Origin: Crocodylus rhombifer
Taxonomy: Eukaryota; Chordata; Crocodylia; Crocodylidae
NCBI GenBank assembly: GCA_038503035.1
Contig: JAVSML010024444.1
Location: forward strand, 186,001 to 250,000
Direction of reading: 5' to 3'
DNA length: 64,000 nt
How positions within the stretch are numbered: position 1 is the stretch's first letter; each line of letters begins with the position of its first letter. Made by a program: the position numbers and the translations under genes. Positions 34,406 to 46,177 of this stretch are shown here, piece by piece. The notes beneath the pieces were generated by a model, which saw nothing but the letters and a program-made list of their open reading frames with translations, had not been told where the DNA came from and did no database searches.

Positions 34406-36194
34406 CCAGAAGCAAGACATCTATAATCTTGTCTTACATCTATTGGAACCTTTTTGTTTTAAGACTTCTATATAATGCTTATCCTTGTCCCTAAGCTGAT
34501 GTACTGCTTTTCCTGCCACTTGATTCGTAACAGAAATATTTTATTATCTAAGGACTAGTTCCTCAAAGTTAGCAATCCCAGTGGAATGCTGAATTAGGTA
34601 TCCAGTGTCCCTATGTAACTATACAGTTGATTCAACAAAAAATATCACAAAAAATCCTTGCCTCTCCCTCCCTTTATTCATGCAAAAAGTCCATTCGACT
34701 TCAAAAGAATGCAATGTAATTCTGTTTTAGCTACTTGAACTTCTTCCCATTGCCAGCATATCAGAGCACCATGACAGTATTTGAAGGTTTGTATCCTTGC
34801 ACTCCTGTGAGGTTGAGAAGTACTGTTAACTGGATATTATAAGCGAGACACTGGGGGTGCTGATGCAAGTGACATTTGTCATGCAATCAGTCCTCTGAAA
34901 GCACTCTATAGCTGTGCCATGACAGAAGTGCATGGTTGAAGAGTGGTTTTAAAGTGCCCAATCGCATCACAAATTAACCCTCCCTTAATAAGGGTTCAGA
35001 TGAAGGTGCTCCAAGGTGGAATACCTTCATTAACTTCTTTTTGTCCTTGCGTATGAGCAGGGCTGGGCTGATACAGCCCAGCCTTGCCCCTGGTGCTGTC
35101 TTCAGGATGAGAGGGGGGAGAAGCCAGGGGAGGGAGCACTGGTCTGGGGTGGAGACACAACCTCAGAAGTCTAATTTTCTGTTGCTGTGCTAGCACTCCA
35201 CTTTACACAAAGAGCACTTTGAGGTCTGACGCTTCACAGTACCATACTTAAAATAAAAAGATGTGGGAAACATATAATTCAGTATAATCCTTTCTTCATG
35301 AGACTTCAAACATTATCTTCCAGGCATAGGCATCTTCTGTACAGGAGTCTTCAGGGTTCAAGTAAAAGAAAATGTGTGCACTGGAACCCTTATGGGATCA
35401 TTCCAGGAAAAAGAGTCCCAAATTAGTTTAAAGGGTGCTACAAGCTGGGAAAATACTCTGTATGTTGTGAGTTCAGACAGCGGCCTCTGTTTGAGCTTTA
35501 TGAAGAAAATCAGTGACCCATGTGAATGGATCCATTGCCTAATATCTAAGGAAACAATACAAGCCACGTAAGATGTTACTAAAGCAGCAAAACTTCCCTG
35601 GTCCAGCAAAACATCTAAGCATCAAAGAATAATCCCACAAATAATCCCACTGACTTAAAGTATAAATGTAAGTATTTTCCTGGGCCAGGGCCAAAATAAG
35701 AAGCCTATCCTGAATGTTTTATTTAAACTAACCAAGGGTCTAGAACTGAAAACAGACTTGTGTATAATAAACATCCCTATTTCATATTCATATAATAATT
35801 AGCCCTTCAGAATCCAACCTTTCTCCCTCTAGCTCCATTCCTCACTTGATCAAAAAGCAGTTTATACTTGCACTGAGACAAAACATGGACATTTTAGCCC
35901 CCAAAGTTTTACATAGTAATGTACAACCACAGAAGGGAAATCAGAAGGACATTAGAACTCAACCTTAAATCTAGCATGCATTCTGAATGCCTCTCTGTTG
36001 CCAAGTATTTGTAAATTCAGCTTCCAGAAACATTGACAAGAATGGAAATTCAGATACTTAAATGTTCACGGAAAGAAGACACAAAAAAGGGTTCAGGCGT
36101 GCTGAAACAGATTTATGTTAAAGTTTTATCAAATAGTCACATAAGCTTGTTACTACATTTGCTTAGCTCTAGCAGCTGTCAGATTTAAAGAAGC
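34406..36194. other. AT-rich unassigned DNA
   Basis: No repeat or gene could be named. A slightly GC-rich block lies at 35040-35160. Confidence 0.3.
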
Positions 36195-36392
36195 ATGGGC
36201 CAGTAGTTAGACAGCTAGCTAACATCTCAATTAAAATCCTTCTCTACTATAAATTCCTGCATGTTCTTGGGCAAATAATTTAAGCTTTGGTCCTGGATAG
36301 CATTTAAGCACTGAATTGCCTTTGCTTTTAATTGAGTTAGGCAGTGGCACCCACATACATCTGAGAATCTGGGCCTTAATCTCACTTCTGTC
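36195..36392 (+). repeat. Probable MIR/tRNA-SINE derived segment
   Basis: 'ggccagtagttagacagcta' and 'tgttcttgggcaaataattt' fit a decayed SINE head and core. The end 'catctgagaatctgggcctt' is a phrase common at the ends of amniote repeats. Weak. Confidence 0.4.
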
Positions 36393-37749
36393 TTGGTCTC
36401 CTATAGTTTCTAATGGGACATTTGTGGTCAAAGGACTGTGAAACAGGACATGAAATATTCATGCACATAGTGCCTCCTGCCTGATTGCCTGCCTCCTGCT
36501 TCCTCCAGGCCCCTTGCAGACTGGAACTGTGCCAGCCCACAGAGAGCTGTCTGCAAAACTGCAAAATCCATGGGTTTCTCCAGTAAAATGAGAAATCCAC
36601 ATTTACCTCCAGTAAAGAGTAAAATCTGCTGTTTTCTCTGTTTTTCTGTGGGAAATGGAAAACCCAGATCCCTAGTGAGGGGGCAGTACAACAAGGCACC
36701 CAGCATGTGACCGTGAAGCATCTGGCAAGCAGGCTCAGGTGGGCCAGGCACCCTCCCCTCAGCATGCAGGGTGCCTGGCAAGCTGGTGCAAGGTTGCTCT
36801 GAGCTGCTGCATGGCAGGCAGTTGCTGGAGCGACTCAGCGCATGCAGAAACATTGCATGCTGCAGGGACGGTGCCTGGTTGGTGCCTGCTGAGTCATTCC
36901 CAGCTGCATGCAAGGAACCTAGCCAGTACATGTTGAGTCTCCTTGTAAATTATATCTAAGCTTAAGTTATGTAGCAATAACAAGCTAAAAGTATGGCTAA
37001 ACAAAAGGCCCAAAACCTGTGTCTAACCAAGTGTAGTGTAAACTTTGCAGATGTGACAACTAGCTTGGCCACCAAAGTAAAGCAAGCCATCAACATGTTC
37101 AACAAAACATAATTAAACAAAGCACAAAGTCTAAAAGAAAATATTATAAAGACAGACCATACATTGTATTATGGCTTTATCTTAAAATATTAAAAGTAGT
37201 GCGCAACTGAACGTATTAAATGTTATTTTGCTATAATCAATGCATTTTTGTTTAAATGCTTAGATGATTTATAAAGAACAAAAAATCATTGTCAAAAAAG
37301 ACCATAAACTAAGGTTAAAAAGTAACAGGCCAATATTAAACAGCGTTCCACAGTGGGGGGGAAAGGGAAATAAGGAATCCTCCCTTTTACTTTCCCACGT
37401 CTTCCAAGTCCATAGGAGATTTGGTTCAATCCAGTTCTAAAGATTTCAGTGAAACAAAGACATTTAAATAAAACCAATCAGAGATCATTTATTAAAACAT
37501 TAAAACCAACCAACTATAAATATTGAATATAGGCTAAAAAAAGGCCAAAGTTCTCTCAAACCAACTGAAGTCCCCAGGGGAACAGAGAAGCCTGGCCAGC
37601 AAAGCTGTTTCTTCCCTGAAGCCAAGGCTATGTAAGCATTGTTTTTACTGATAGAAATAAGTCTTTACTATTGCTTCTATATATATATAATGGGCCTGGT
37701 CCATCTGTGTGTGTCTCTCTCTCTGTCTGTCCATAATGGTCTTGGGGGG
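36393..37749. other. Unassigned, GC-richer at 36470-36930, then AT-rich
   Basis: The first part has repeated phrases ('gcatgcagg', 'ggtgcctg', 'tgcctgctg') and open frames on both strands without known motifs; an interspersed repeat is likely. The end has short AT and TC/TG simple repeats (37679-37731) leading to the gap. Confidence 0.3.
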
Positions 37750-37759
37750 NNNNNNNNNN
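37750..37759. other. Assembly gap (10 N)
   Basis: Ten unknown bases directly follow a G run. The true length of missing sequence is not known. It interrupts a chance frame on the minus strand. Confidence 0.99.
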
Positions 37760-37954
37760 TTATTCGGGGTCAGGAAAGAGTCTAACCCCATGGCCAGACT
37801 GGCATGAACTAAAGGTTTCTCTGACTTCATCTGTACCTCTTCCTTGAATATTTCCAGCATATCTTAAGAATATTTGCAGCAGCAGGACACTGACTGCTGT
37901 TGTCCCCCTGCTTTACCTGTGGCAAGCTAGGGTGCTAGCCCTTGTATTCGTGTG
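37760..37954. other. Unassigned sequence after the gap
   Basis: No feature was recognised. Confidence 0.3.
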
Positions 37955-38095
37955 ACAGGGTTGTTGGTATAGTTTTAGTAATAAGTTAGACAATGATTTG
38001 TATGGGTTGGTTTGGATGGGTATGATTCTGCCTCAGGCAAGGGGCTGGACTAGATAAACTCCAGAGGTCCCTTCCATTTCTATGTTTCTATGATT
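37955..38095 (+). mobile_element. CR1 LINE, 3' end, old subfamily
   Basis: 'gggttggtttggatgggtat' leads to 'gattctgcctcaggcaaggg', 'gctggactagataaactcca', 'gaggtcccttcc' and the tail 'tatgtttctatgattc'. This is the 3'UTR of an older CR1 type; the coding part is missing. Confidence 0.8.
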
Positions 38096-39008
38096 CAAAT
38101 AACCTTTCATGCACAAGGTGCCCTTCCTCAGTAGTCAGTTTCTGTCACTGTATTTTGAAAACATATCAAAGCATACCTAGAACAAAGGAGAGTTGGAGTG
38201 TCTGTAAATTTGAAAAGATATAAAGTTCAGTCTTTAGAAGTTTTTTTTTTCACATTGTCTAAAATAATCTACAGCAAGAGAAATGTTCCTGCTTTTTGAC
38301 AACAGACTTCAAACTCTCTGCTCAACTCTCTTTTAATCTGAAGACAGATAATCAACTTCATTCATGGCTGGTTGGTTTTCAGTGGTTTAAAAATCACTGA
38401 CCATGCCAATGAAGGAGTTTTGCTTTTGGTATATCCTCTCATACTTTGTGCCATTTAAGCTCATAACAGATGTGACCCCTCCCCCCCCCCCGAGCTTTAC
38501 GTTCACCTTGGCACACCCCAATTTTATCTAATTGAATCAGTTATTAGGTAAAAGCACCAAAAAGTACCACTGAAGCATGCAATGTATACAGATAGGTAAG
38601 CCAAGTCAACCTGGTGCACTTCCTATACTAGTAAATGCTGTTTTATTTTATTTTTTTGGTCATGTCTGTAAAAAGCCTTAGCTTTTAGATCCCTCTAATA
38701 ATGGGTTTCCATCAGTTTCCTTTAGCATTATTCTGCCATCTTTTAATCTCACTCACCCAGACAATCTATTGTCTTATTAAAACTCATGAAAGATCCAATC
38801 CCAATTTTTTTTTCTGTAGGAGGGAACATTTGCCATTTGTACAAAAAACATAATTAAATAAGCTACTAGCTATTTTAAGGTCATTAACCTTCTCATAATA
38901 CCCAGACCTAATCAAAATGCATGTTTATATGAAATGAGTAGGAACATCCAGTGAATGCTGAACTTTTGTAGATTGGTTGGTCTCAATTCATACAAGATTG
39001 TTAAATAT
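38096..39008. other. AT-rich unassigned DNA with a C run
   Basis: A run of C lies at 38481-38491. No other feature was recognised. Confidence 0.35.
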
Positions 39009-39462
39009 TTCATAGATTTCATAGACATCAGGGCTGGAAGGGACCTCGGAAGATCATCGAATCCAGCCCCCCGCCCAAAGGGCAGGAAGTCAGCTGGGGT
39101 CATAGGATCCCAGCAAGATAAGCATCCAATTTACTCTTGAAGGTGTTCAATGTAGGTGCTTGAACCACCTCCGCTGGCAGGCTACTCCAGACCTTAGGGG
39201 CTCGGACAGTAAAGAAATTCTTCCTTATGTCCATCCTGAAATGGTCTTGCAGTAGTTTATGACCATTCAACCTCGTCATCCCTTGGGGCGCTCTGGTGAA
39301 CAAACGTTCCCCCAGATCCTGGTGGTCACCCCGATAAACTTATAGGTGGCCATCAGATCACCCCTGAGCCTGTGTTTTTCCAGGCTAAAGAGTCCCATGG
39401 CTCTCAGCCTGCCCTCGTAAGATCTGCTTTCCTGACCTCTGATCATGCGCATGACTCTTCTT
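39009..39462 (-). mobile_element. CR1 LINE, reverse orientation, 3' 450 bp
   Basis: The tail 'tttcatagatttcatagaca' and 'cagggctggaagggacctc' are at 39009-39048. The ORF2 end on the minus strand (39303-39103) reads 'RMDIRKNFFTVRAPKVW' and 'LDAYLAGIL', and an upstream piece reads 'MIRGQESRSYEGRLRAMGLF'. A frame change lies near 39320. It is truncated at about 39462. Same subfamily as 25655-27052. Confidence 0.92.
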
Positions 39463-39797
39463 ATTGGGAGGGGAGGACTCTGAGGTAAGTATGTTTCCCT
39501 CATTTTTGAAGATACAGCCCTACTCTAGGTAATGGGATTGCACTAGAGGAAATGAGGTCAGGATTTGGCCAGTAAGTATCACCTTTGGTTAGCAGATTTG
39601 AGCCTGAAACCTAAAAGAAAACATCAGAAGAAAATGCCTCATTTTATGTCAGAACTATGAAACTAGAACTCAGTATGGGTGATATAATCTTGGGAAAACT
39701 CACTCTGATATGCCTGCTGTCCACTCATTTTCTCTCCTAAATTAAATAGTTCACCTCTGGAGTCTAAAGTTGATTTGGTTCCTCCAGTATGTGACAC
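39463..39797. other. Unassigned sequence
   Basis: No feature was recognised. Confidence 0.3.
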
Positions 39798-39800
39798 AAG

Positions 39801-40045
39801 GGTCACAGCTACATGAGTCATTTAGTACTGCACAGTAATGCAGGTTACTGCTCAGTCATTTAGTTTATACTGAGCAGTAACCTGAATTTTACATAGTAGC
39901 ACCGATGAATGCCTTTTTGTGATGCTGACTGAGCAGTAGCTCGAGATTATTGCACAGTAGCATCACGTCACAGTTTCTGCCACATGATGCTACTGCTCAG
40001 TAGTCTTGAGCTACTGTTCAGTCAGCATCTCATGTAGACCTGGCC
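39801..40045. mobile_element. 245 bp foldback MITE flanked by AAG
   Basis: The ends 'ggtcacagctacatgag' and, reverse-read, 'ggccaggtctacatgag' pair. Two internal hairpins are present: perfect 15 bp arms at 39841-39855 / 39870-39884, and 26 bp arms at 39921-39946 / 40004-40029 with two mismatches. AAG occurs just outside both ends (39798-39800, 40046-40048), possibly a 3 bp target-site duplication. No coding potential. Probably a non-autonomous DNA transposon. Confidence 0.72.
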
Positions 40046-41069
40046 AAGAAGTTCCAGGAGATTGTTTTAACATTTAACAATTCCATACATTCTTGAAAAT
40101 GGGTCTGTCGGTAAAGTCTTGTTTTTATCACGTTGCAACTACCCCCACATGAGCATGTCCCATGAAGATATCTGACCTGGAAATTAGCCTTTGGCCAGGC
40201 CCTTCTTCTTGATATCTGCTTGTGTATTGTGGCTGTAGCTCCCAAGATGCATCTGAAGCATTTATATTCAAAAAGTGATGAAATATTTATTCTTCTTTCT
40301 TATCTAGAGAGCAACAGACATCCAAATTTGAACAGATTCTTTGAACTTAATTAACTCAAAGTCCTGGTGATAAAGGACGGGTAACTTCCAGTAGCCCCAA
40401 AGCAGAAAGAAGCTTCTTCATGACTATTAGAGATAAAACCCCGATGTTCCAGCAAGTTGTTATCTGAATAATAAAACTGGTTTATGCATATGTATGATTG
40501 AATAAACGAAAACTGGGAGTACTAAACTTCAAAACAAAACCTCAAAGCAACATTAGTGTGTAGCTGTTATGGCATGTTTTGGAAGCAGTGTTGAAGATTT
40601 GCTTTAAAAAAGTAAGATGCATGTTTTGAGCTTATACTTCCACCTTATGCCTAAAGCTTTCTCAAATACCTTGTCTGAAGCTTCCTCAACCTAAAACAAG
40701 GATGCCTTGCTCTTGCAGCCCATTTTCTGAAAGTTTGTGTTCTGATTTATCACCAGATTTTACACTTATACAGTCCCCAAACTGTAGCCATTCAAGTCAA
40801 CAAAGCCAGACTTGGGCCACCTATTGTCCCTGTCATTGGGTTGACATTATAGCAGATCAGAGCAGGGTCTAAGTATGGTTCTGTTGAGTGGCTGTGGTTT
40901 TCTGATTGTACTGTAAATGTAGGAATCCCTGGTTCAGATGCCTAAGGTATGCATCCAAGTCAGTGGGATCAAAACAGATATGGCTGGTTTCACTGCAGGC
41001 AGTGGATCTAGTGGTATGTTTAGGATGAAAGCTGGTGGTTTGGAAGTTTATGCCATGCTTACAGCACCC
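40046..41069. other. AT-rich unassigned DNA
   Basis: No feature was recognised. Confidence 0.3.
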
Positions 41070-41560
41070 TTCTGCTGGTGGGTATTCTCTCTGAGGATCG
41101 CCACCTCGTTGTGGTGGAGAGGCTTGCATGTTTCAAATGACCCTGAGTGTGATGCTGTCTGGAGCTCATGCTCCTGGTAGAGCCACCCGTGGTGGTAAGG
41201 TTGAACCAGACAAAGAACAATCCAAGAAGTCCTCAATGGCAGAGCAGGCGGAGGAAGGCTGTGGTCCCAGTGGCTGTGAAGGCAGAAGAAGGCTGCAACA
41301 GAGAAGCGGCCCCAGGTGTCGTGGTTTGCCGTGTCACTGAACCTAGCCACCAACCACCAAGACCGTGTGGACCCCACTGCACACCGGAGTCCCCATGCTA
41401 AACATGCCATCCATCAGATCCAAAAGCCCTGTGGTGATGGAGGATTGGCGATGGGGACAGGGCTGTGATACCTGGAGGCCCCCAGCCAAAAATCCTCACA
41501 CATGCGATGGATGCACGATGATCATCAGGCACGTGTGTTGGGATAGGGGTGTCCTTCAGC
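41070..41560 (+). mobile_element. Probable LINE-derived segment (5' region), degenerate
   Basis: The block 'gaggatcgccacctcgttgt' and the following 'ggtggagaggcttgcatg', 'gatgctgtctggagct' and 'tgctcctggtagagccaccc' is a pattern I associate with the 5' untranslated part of LINEs widespread in fish and reptile genomes. I cannot name the clade. No intact frame. The alternative is another type of high-copy repeat. Confidence 0.45.
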
Positions 41561-41619
41561 AGCTGCATCCATGACTGAGCAGCCCTTTTCAGTATACCAA
41601 CTTAACCCCCAAATTGTGA

Positions 41620-41748
41620 AACAAGAAAGCATCCACAGGCTGAATTATGTTAAGTATGGTCTCGGCAGAGATTCTGGATTCCTTTTCCATTATCTGCCCT
41701 GCCTTCTGCCTAATTTCAGACTAACATGGCTGACTACCTCTCCACAGT
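41620..41748 (+). repeat. Interspersed repeat end ('actaacatggctgactacct')
   Basis: It shares 'tttcagactaacatggct' and 'gactacctctc' with 53520-53562 ('cttcagattaacacgact', 'actacctctc'). Both resemble the 3' ends of a common sauropsid retroelement, perhaps Penelope-like. Confidence 0.4.
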
Positions 41749-41749
41749 G

Positions 41750-42005
41750 GTGATGTGCACAGGGTGCCCAGGGGTGCATGTGTACCCCCTGAGAGCACTG
41801 GTGCACCCCGTGTCAGGCTGCGCTCCTTGTTTAGCTGATGGGCAGGTGGGAGTGCCGGTGCGTCCCATGTGAGCACCGGCCAGGGAACGGGGCCGCCAGC
41901 AAAAGCAGCCACTTCCAGAAGTGTCATGGTTGCTTTTTGGTGAGTGAGATCAGCTGCAGGAGACCCCCTCTCCCCCACCCAGTCAGTGAGATTGTTGGCT
42001 GGTGG
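41750..42005. repeat. GC-rich interspersed repeat related to 52290-52470
   Basis: 'gtgcacagggtgcccagggg' and 'tgcatgtgtacccc' match 'ggtgcacagggatgcacgtg' and 'cctcccc' at 52310, and both contain 'ccagggaacggggccgcc' or 'cgacagggccgccacc' further along. Class unknown. Confidence 0.45.
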
Positions 42006-42569
42006 TGATCTCAGGTTTGCCCATAAAAGCTTGGCACAATAATATTATGAAGTGGATGTTAATCAAGATAAACAAATGGGGTTTTTTGTTACTGATGCTA
42101 AAACTAAACCCATCTTAAGATTCTAAAATATTTGTATGTTTCCTGCTTTCCCACTAGGACAAGAACAGGGACCAGGCAGATGATGCATAGTCTTACTCTG
42201 GTATAAGATACTAAAGTCCCATTCAGCAAACTGAACTATTTTCTTATTAGTTTACAAATTTGTGTTCAGGATCACCTTGTGTCAAGAACACTTGCTCCCC
42301 TGGTAGAATTACTACTGATATTAAATTCTCATTTTTGAAGATGATTTTAGCACAATGAGCTGATATGTAAGACAGGTACAATGGGCCTTAACTAAGTCAC
42401 TGAAAAGTCTAGTTTTCTGCAGTGAGGAATGCAAATTACCTGAAGTACTGAAATGAATTAAATATGACCTGCAGTACAGTAAGAACCAAGCTTCCCACTG
42501 CGGGATCTGTAGAGTCTACTGAAAGCCATCCATTTATTGCATTTCCATTTTTTAAAAAGTCTATAGATG
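42006..42569. other. AT-rich unassigned DNA
   Basis: No feature was recognised. Confidence 0.3.
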
Positions 42570-42815
42570 AGTGATTCTCAACCAGGGTGTTGCAGCACTC
42601 AAATGAGATCCTTTCAAGGGTACCATGGAGTGCTGCCTAATATTAGCACTCTTGGGGGTACCAACACCTACACATGGTTCACAATAGGAATCCATATTAT
42701 GAAAAAACATGTTCTAATCTTTGAGTTCTTTGCAACAAAAGAATTGCTCTATTATTTTTCCATAGTCAAAAAGAAAGGGAAAGCTACAAGCTGGCTTTTT
42801 CCAAAGGGTGCCTAG
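42570..42815 (+). mobile_element. hAT-like element fragment
   Basis: The left end 'gtgattctcaaccagggtgt' and 'gatcctttcaagggtaccat' match the left end at 9148. 'tttttccaaagggtgcctag' near 42800 looks like the opposite end of the same type of hAT element read inward. Non-autonomous. Confidence 0.5.
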
Positions 42816-42912
42816 AATCTAATGCAGAGCTCTGACAACATACATTAAAAGATATCAGGTTAAAAATGTCACCATCCTGCCATCTTGTGGCATCCTGAAA
42901 TAATGCCAGGGG

Positions 42913-42916
<4 letters not shown>

Positions 42917-42952
<36 letters not shown>
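42917..42952. repeat. (AG)18 microsatellite
   Basis: An uninterrupted AG run is followed by T-rich DNA. It abuts the 3' end of the minus-strand LINE remnant that follows, so it may have grown from that element's tail. Confidence 0.97.
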
Positions 42953-42955
<3 letters not shown>

Positions 42956-42956
<1 letters not shown>

Positions 42957-43560
42957 TTTTACTTTTAAAATTTTTATTATCGAAAAAATAAAAACAACAA
43001 GATAAAAGTGCAAAATCATGTAGCCCTTCTGGGGGCCTAGAATGAAACACTTGTCATCCACAAAAACACCACATTACCAGAGACTGAAACCCCTTCTCCT
43101 CCCTTATGCCCTTCATGGGGTCACATATTTTGGATTAGCTGTCCATCTTTCACCTTCCATAGATCATCTGTCCGTGAGCCCTTTCGATGGCCCAAACTAG
43201 ACCAAGAAGCAGAAGAGTTGGAGGCTGTCATGGAAGCCAGCCCCTGAGAGCTGGTTTAGGCAACTTTTCAGGGTTACCATCTTGACTTGGTCCAGCAGGA
43301 AATTGGCCAGGCAGATCATGCTCCCTTTGGCCGCTTGGTACAAGAGAAAGAAAATATACACAGTCTTGGAGAAGTACAAGTCTAGCACTCCAAAGATGGC
43401 ACTGAGGGCAGCAAAAAATAGCCACAGCTGGGGGCAGTCTAGGATGGCATGGAAGATAACCTCCTCCACCACTTCTTTGCAGAAAGGGCTGGATGATGTC
43501 TAAGTGGTGGACAAAGGTGCCTATGACCAGGGCCTCTGTGGCATCCTCCACTGGAAGTTG
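42956..43560 (-). mobile_element. LINE ORF2 C-terminus, Tx1/L1-like, degenerate
   Basis: The minus-strand frames 43551-43228 and 43472-43197 together give 'EEVIFHAILDCPQLWLFFAA' followed by 'AAKGSMICLANFLLDQVKM', the C-terminal 'FC..ETIFHAFLECP' region and tail helix typical of Tx1/L1-type LINE proteins in fish and reptiles. There is one frame change at about 43470. The 3'UTR runs to a T-rich stretch at about 42956 (an A-rich tail on the minus strand). Only the last some 600 bp remain. Confidence 0.55.
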
Positions 43561-44423
43561 CTAGTTCTTTTGGCAATGGCCAGCATGTACAGGAGAGAGT
43601 GCACACACACAATGTGTTTAGAAACGATTACCCAAATGTAATAATTTAGTGTTAATATAATTTGAAGTGTATATACTAAAAGAGTAAATGCATTTTATAT
43701 CTTGTATATACATTTTATATCCTGGAATAAGAATTATTATAACTTTTCATTGCAAAGGAAAAATTCCTGAATACAAAGACTAGTTTTGTTTCTTTTATTT
43801 CAGAGCTGATTCCCAGATACTAAACAGCTCTGAAAGCTAGGACTACAGTGCCAGGCCTTGAAACATTAGTTAATTCCTTAAAGCAAGTCTAGAGTGTCCT
43901 GCTCTTTTAAGAGTAAATCTCCTTTTCCTGTCTCCCAAGACTATGGAAGCAAACATTCCTGGTGTTTGTAATGAACACTCCAAACTATCTGTAATGGAAT
44001 AAAATTGCAGATGTTGCACCAAATTCTCTTGTCTGGTCAACTGACACAAGATAAGGAAAATGGAAAGAAGGTTGGCTTTTTGCCTACCATTCTCAGGATT
44101 GACCAGTTGATGGCCTAGATTTCAGACACAACCACACCCCTTAGTCTCTTGTCCAGGCTATAGTCTGGAATAATGGCCAAAGACTCTGTGTGCCAGTTAT
44201 GCAGGTCCACTGACCTACATAGTGAGAAACCTCTGGTCCGTTCCTGTGGCACCTGACAAAATATAATTACCTAGAGTCCTTCTCCACCTCAGATATTATT
44301 CTACCCATTCCAAATACACCTCTATTACTCTTTTTGTGCCTCAGTGGCAGTTTTCCAGCCAAGTAAAAGGCTTTTTGGCACTTACGTACAGTTTGCTTGT
44401 CTATTACCCCTACACTGTGGACT
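43561..44423. other. AT-rich unassigned DNA
   Basis: No feature was recognised. Confidence 0.3.
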
Positions 44424-44761
44424 AGGCCTGTGCAAACAGGGAAGTATTCAGATTCAGATTTGGCTGATTCAGAAGATAGTGATTTGATTTGGAAATTTGC
44501 ATCGCTGTCCCGAATCAAGTCGGCTGAATCCATTTTGGAAGATTCAGCGCTGATTTGGAGAGATTTGGAGATTCAGCCATAGGCTATGATGGGGAATCAC
44601 TGAAATACCTATAACTTTGCCATTTTTTGGCAGATTTGGATGAAAATAGCAGGGATAGTAGTCCCTTGTCTCCTAATTCGATTCAGATTTGCAGATTCAG
44701 GATCCGAATTAGGCCGAATCTTCTCCAAATTGAATTGGCGACTGAAGCTTCGCACACACAA
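44424..44761. mobile_element. Inverted-repeat element rich in GATTCAG/CGAATC motifs
   Basis: The left part repeats 'gattcag' and 'gatttgg' many times (44449-44575). The right part carries the complementary 'ccgaatc' and 'aattcg' phrases. The ends 'ggcctgtgcaaac' and, reverse-read, 'gtgtgtgcgaagcttcag' are imperfect inverted copies. This pattern fits a non-autonomous DNA transposon whose subterminal repeats could be transposase-binding sites. No frame. Confidence 0.5.
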
Positions 44762-46177
44762 GCACACGTAAGCATGCATTGCTTATACTGAGCATGCTTA
44801 ATAGGCTGCACATAAGCTGTACCCGAGCAGAGTCCTGAAAAAAGCATAGGAGGTGACCCCCTCATGAACAGTTCAAAGTAAATAATCTGTGTGGCTTTAT
44901 TAGCTGAGAAGCTTTGTGAATAAAAAAATATATTTGTAATTTTTGAGAGACTGGAACTGGAAAAGGTACAATTTAAAACAAATTAATAAATTGTCATCTC
45001 AGGTCTCAGGGCTTATCTGAAGAGGTCCCTGAAAAGTTTTTTAACAATGCCAAGAGATTCCCAAAATACTTACATCAAAACTGTGTCAAGATATAGGCAT
45101 AATTTGTTTCTCAAGCATAACCTTATCCAGTGAGAACTATGCACAAAATGGAGGGCATAAGGCACACTGAATAGAGCAGTGTTAAACTTGTGAATGTGCT
45201 GAATCTGCACATGTCAATGTAAAGTTACTTTCTGGTGAAATCGGCCAATGCCAATGCATGTACAGTTTACTTAATATTTACACTATAGTCTGTGCTTGCC
45301 AGTCTGGCAGCACTCTTTCTTACACTTGCAGTTGGAGTCATTTATGAATGAATGTCTTGGACAAACATAACAAGCAGGAGAACAGAAGTTGTAAGATCAG
45401 GGCTCCTGTTAGATTCTATATCTGCTGATAAAATAGTTTTAATTTTGTTACCATTTGTCATCCACTGAAGGGCTGCCTGCACAGAGATCTCTCCATACAA
45501 GAAGTTTCAACTCCTGCAATTGCCAAAGCAGTTGTATTTTGATAATTAATCTTCAACTGTGTTTCCTTTTGTGATCAGATGGAAAAGTGAAGTTTGCTTC
45601 TAAAGACAGTGCTGTCAGAGGCAATCAGTGTTTCCAACTCCTGCTTTTTGATAAAGAGTGGTGGAATTTGGTGCTTCGGTTCTGGCAGTAAGCACCCAGT
45701 TCTACAAACTCACATGAGAAGTCCCATTATCTTCAGTATAAAATACTACATACATGAGTAGGAGTTTGCAAATCAGTCCTCCTATTGTGCACTCTACCAA
45801 AATTTCACTTGCTATAGCAATTATTTTATTCTTACAACTATGTAATAATTAGTGTAATTAGTCTTTCAGGGGAACGTTTCCAATGCATTCTACAAGATGT
45901 TAGCTGTATTACTCTTCTCACAGTGAGAGTCACATGTCTATGACATGGGTCTTTGAAAATCTTCTGCCAACTACTATCTATGTATTTTACTGGAAGCAAA
46001 TCTAGATAATATTGCCTACTTTACAGTAAAAGGGAAAACAACATAATAAATATGATCCCTTTGCCAGATGCTAGATTCAAAATAGCAAGTGATCCTTTTC
46101 CATAACAAGAGAAACTCAAGTGTCTGCTCATATCCATAGTCCTCTTTCTGGCTCCAGGAAATGATAAAGAAAAATCT
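44762..46177. other. AT-rich unassigned DNA
   Basis: At 45690-45790, phrases such as 'cacatgagaagtcccattat' resemble an old amniote repeat. No gene was recognised. Confidence 0.3.

Noticed and set aside
36382..36931. 127- and 167-codon minus-strand frames in a GC-rich patch
   Set aside because: Overlapping frames on both strands, no known domain; probably a repeat interior.
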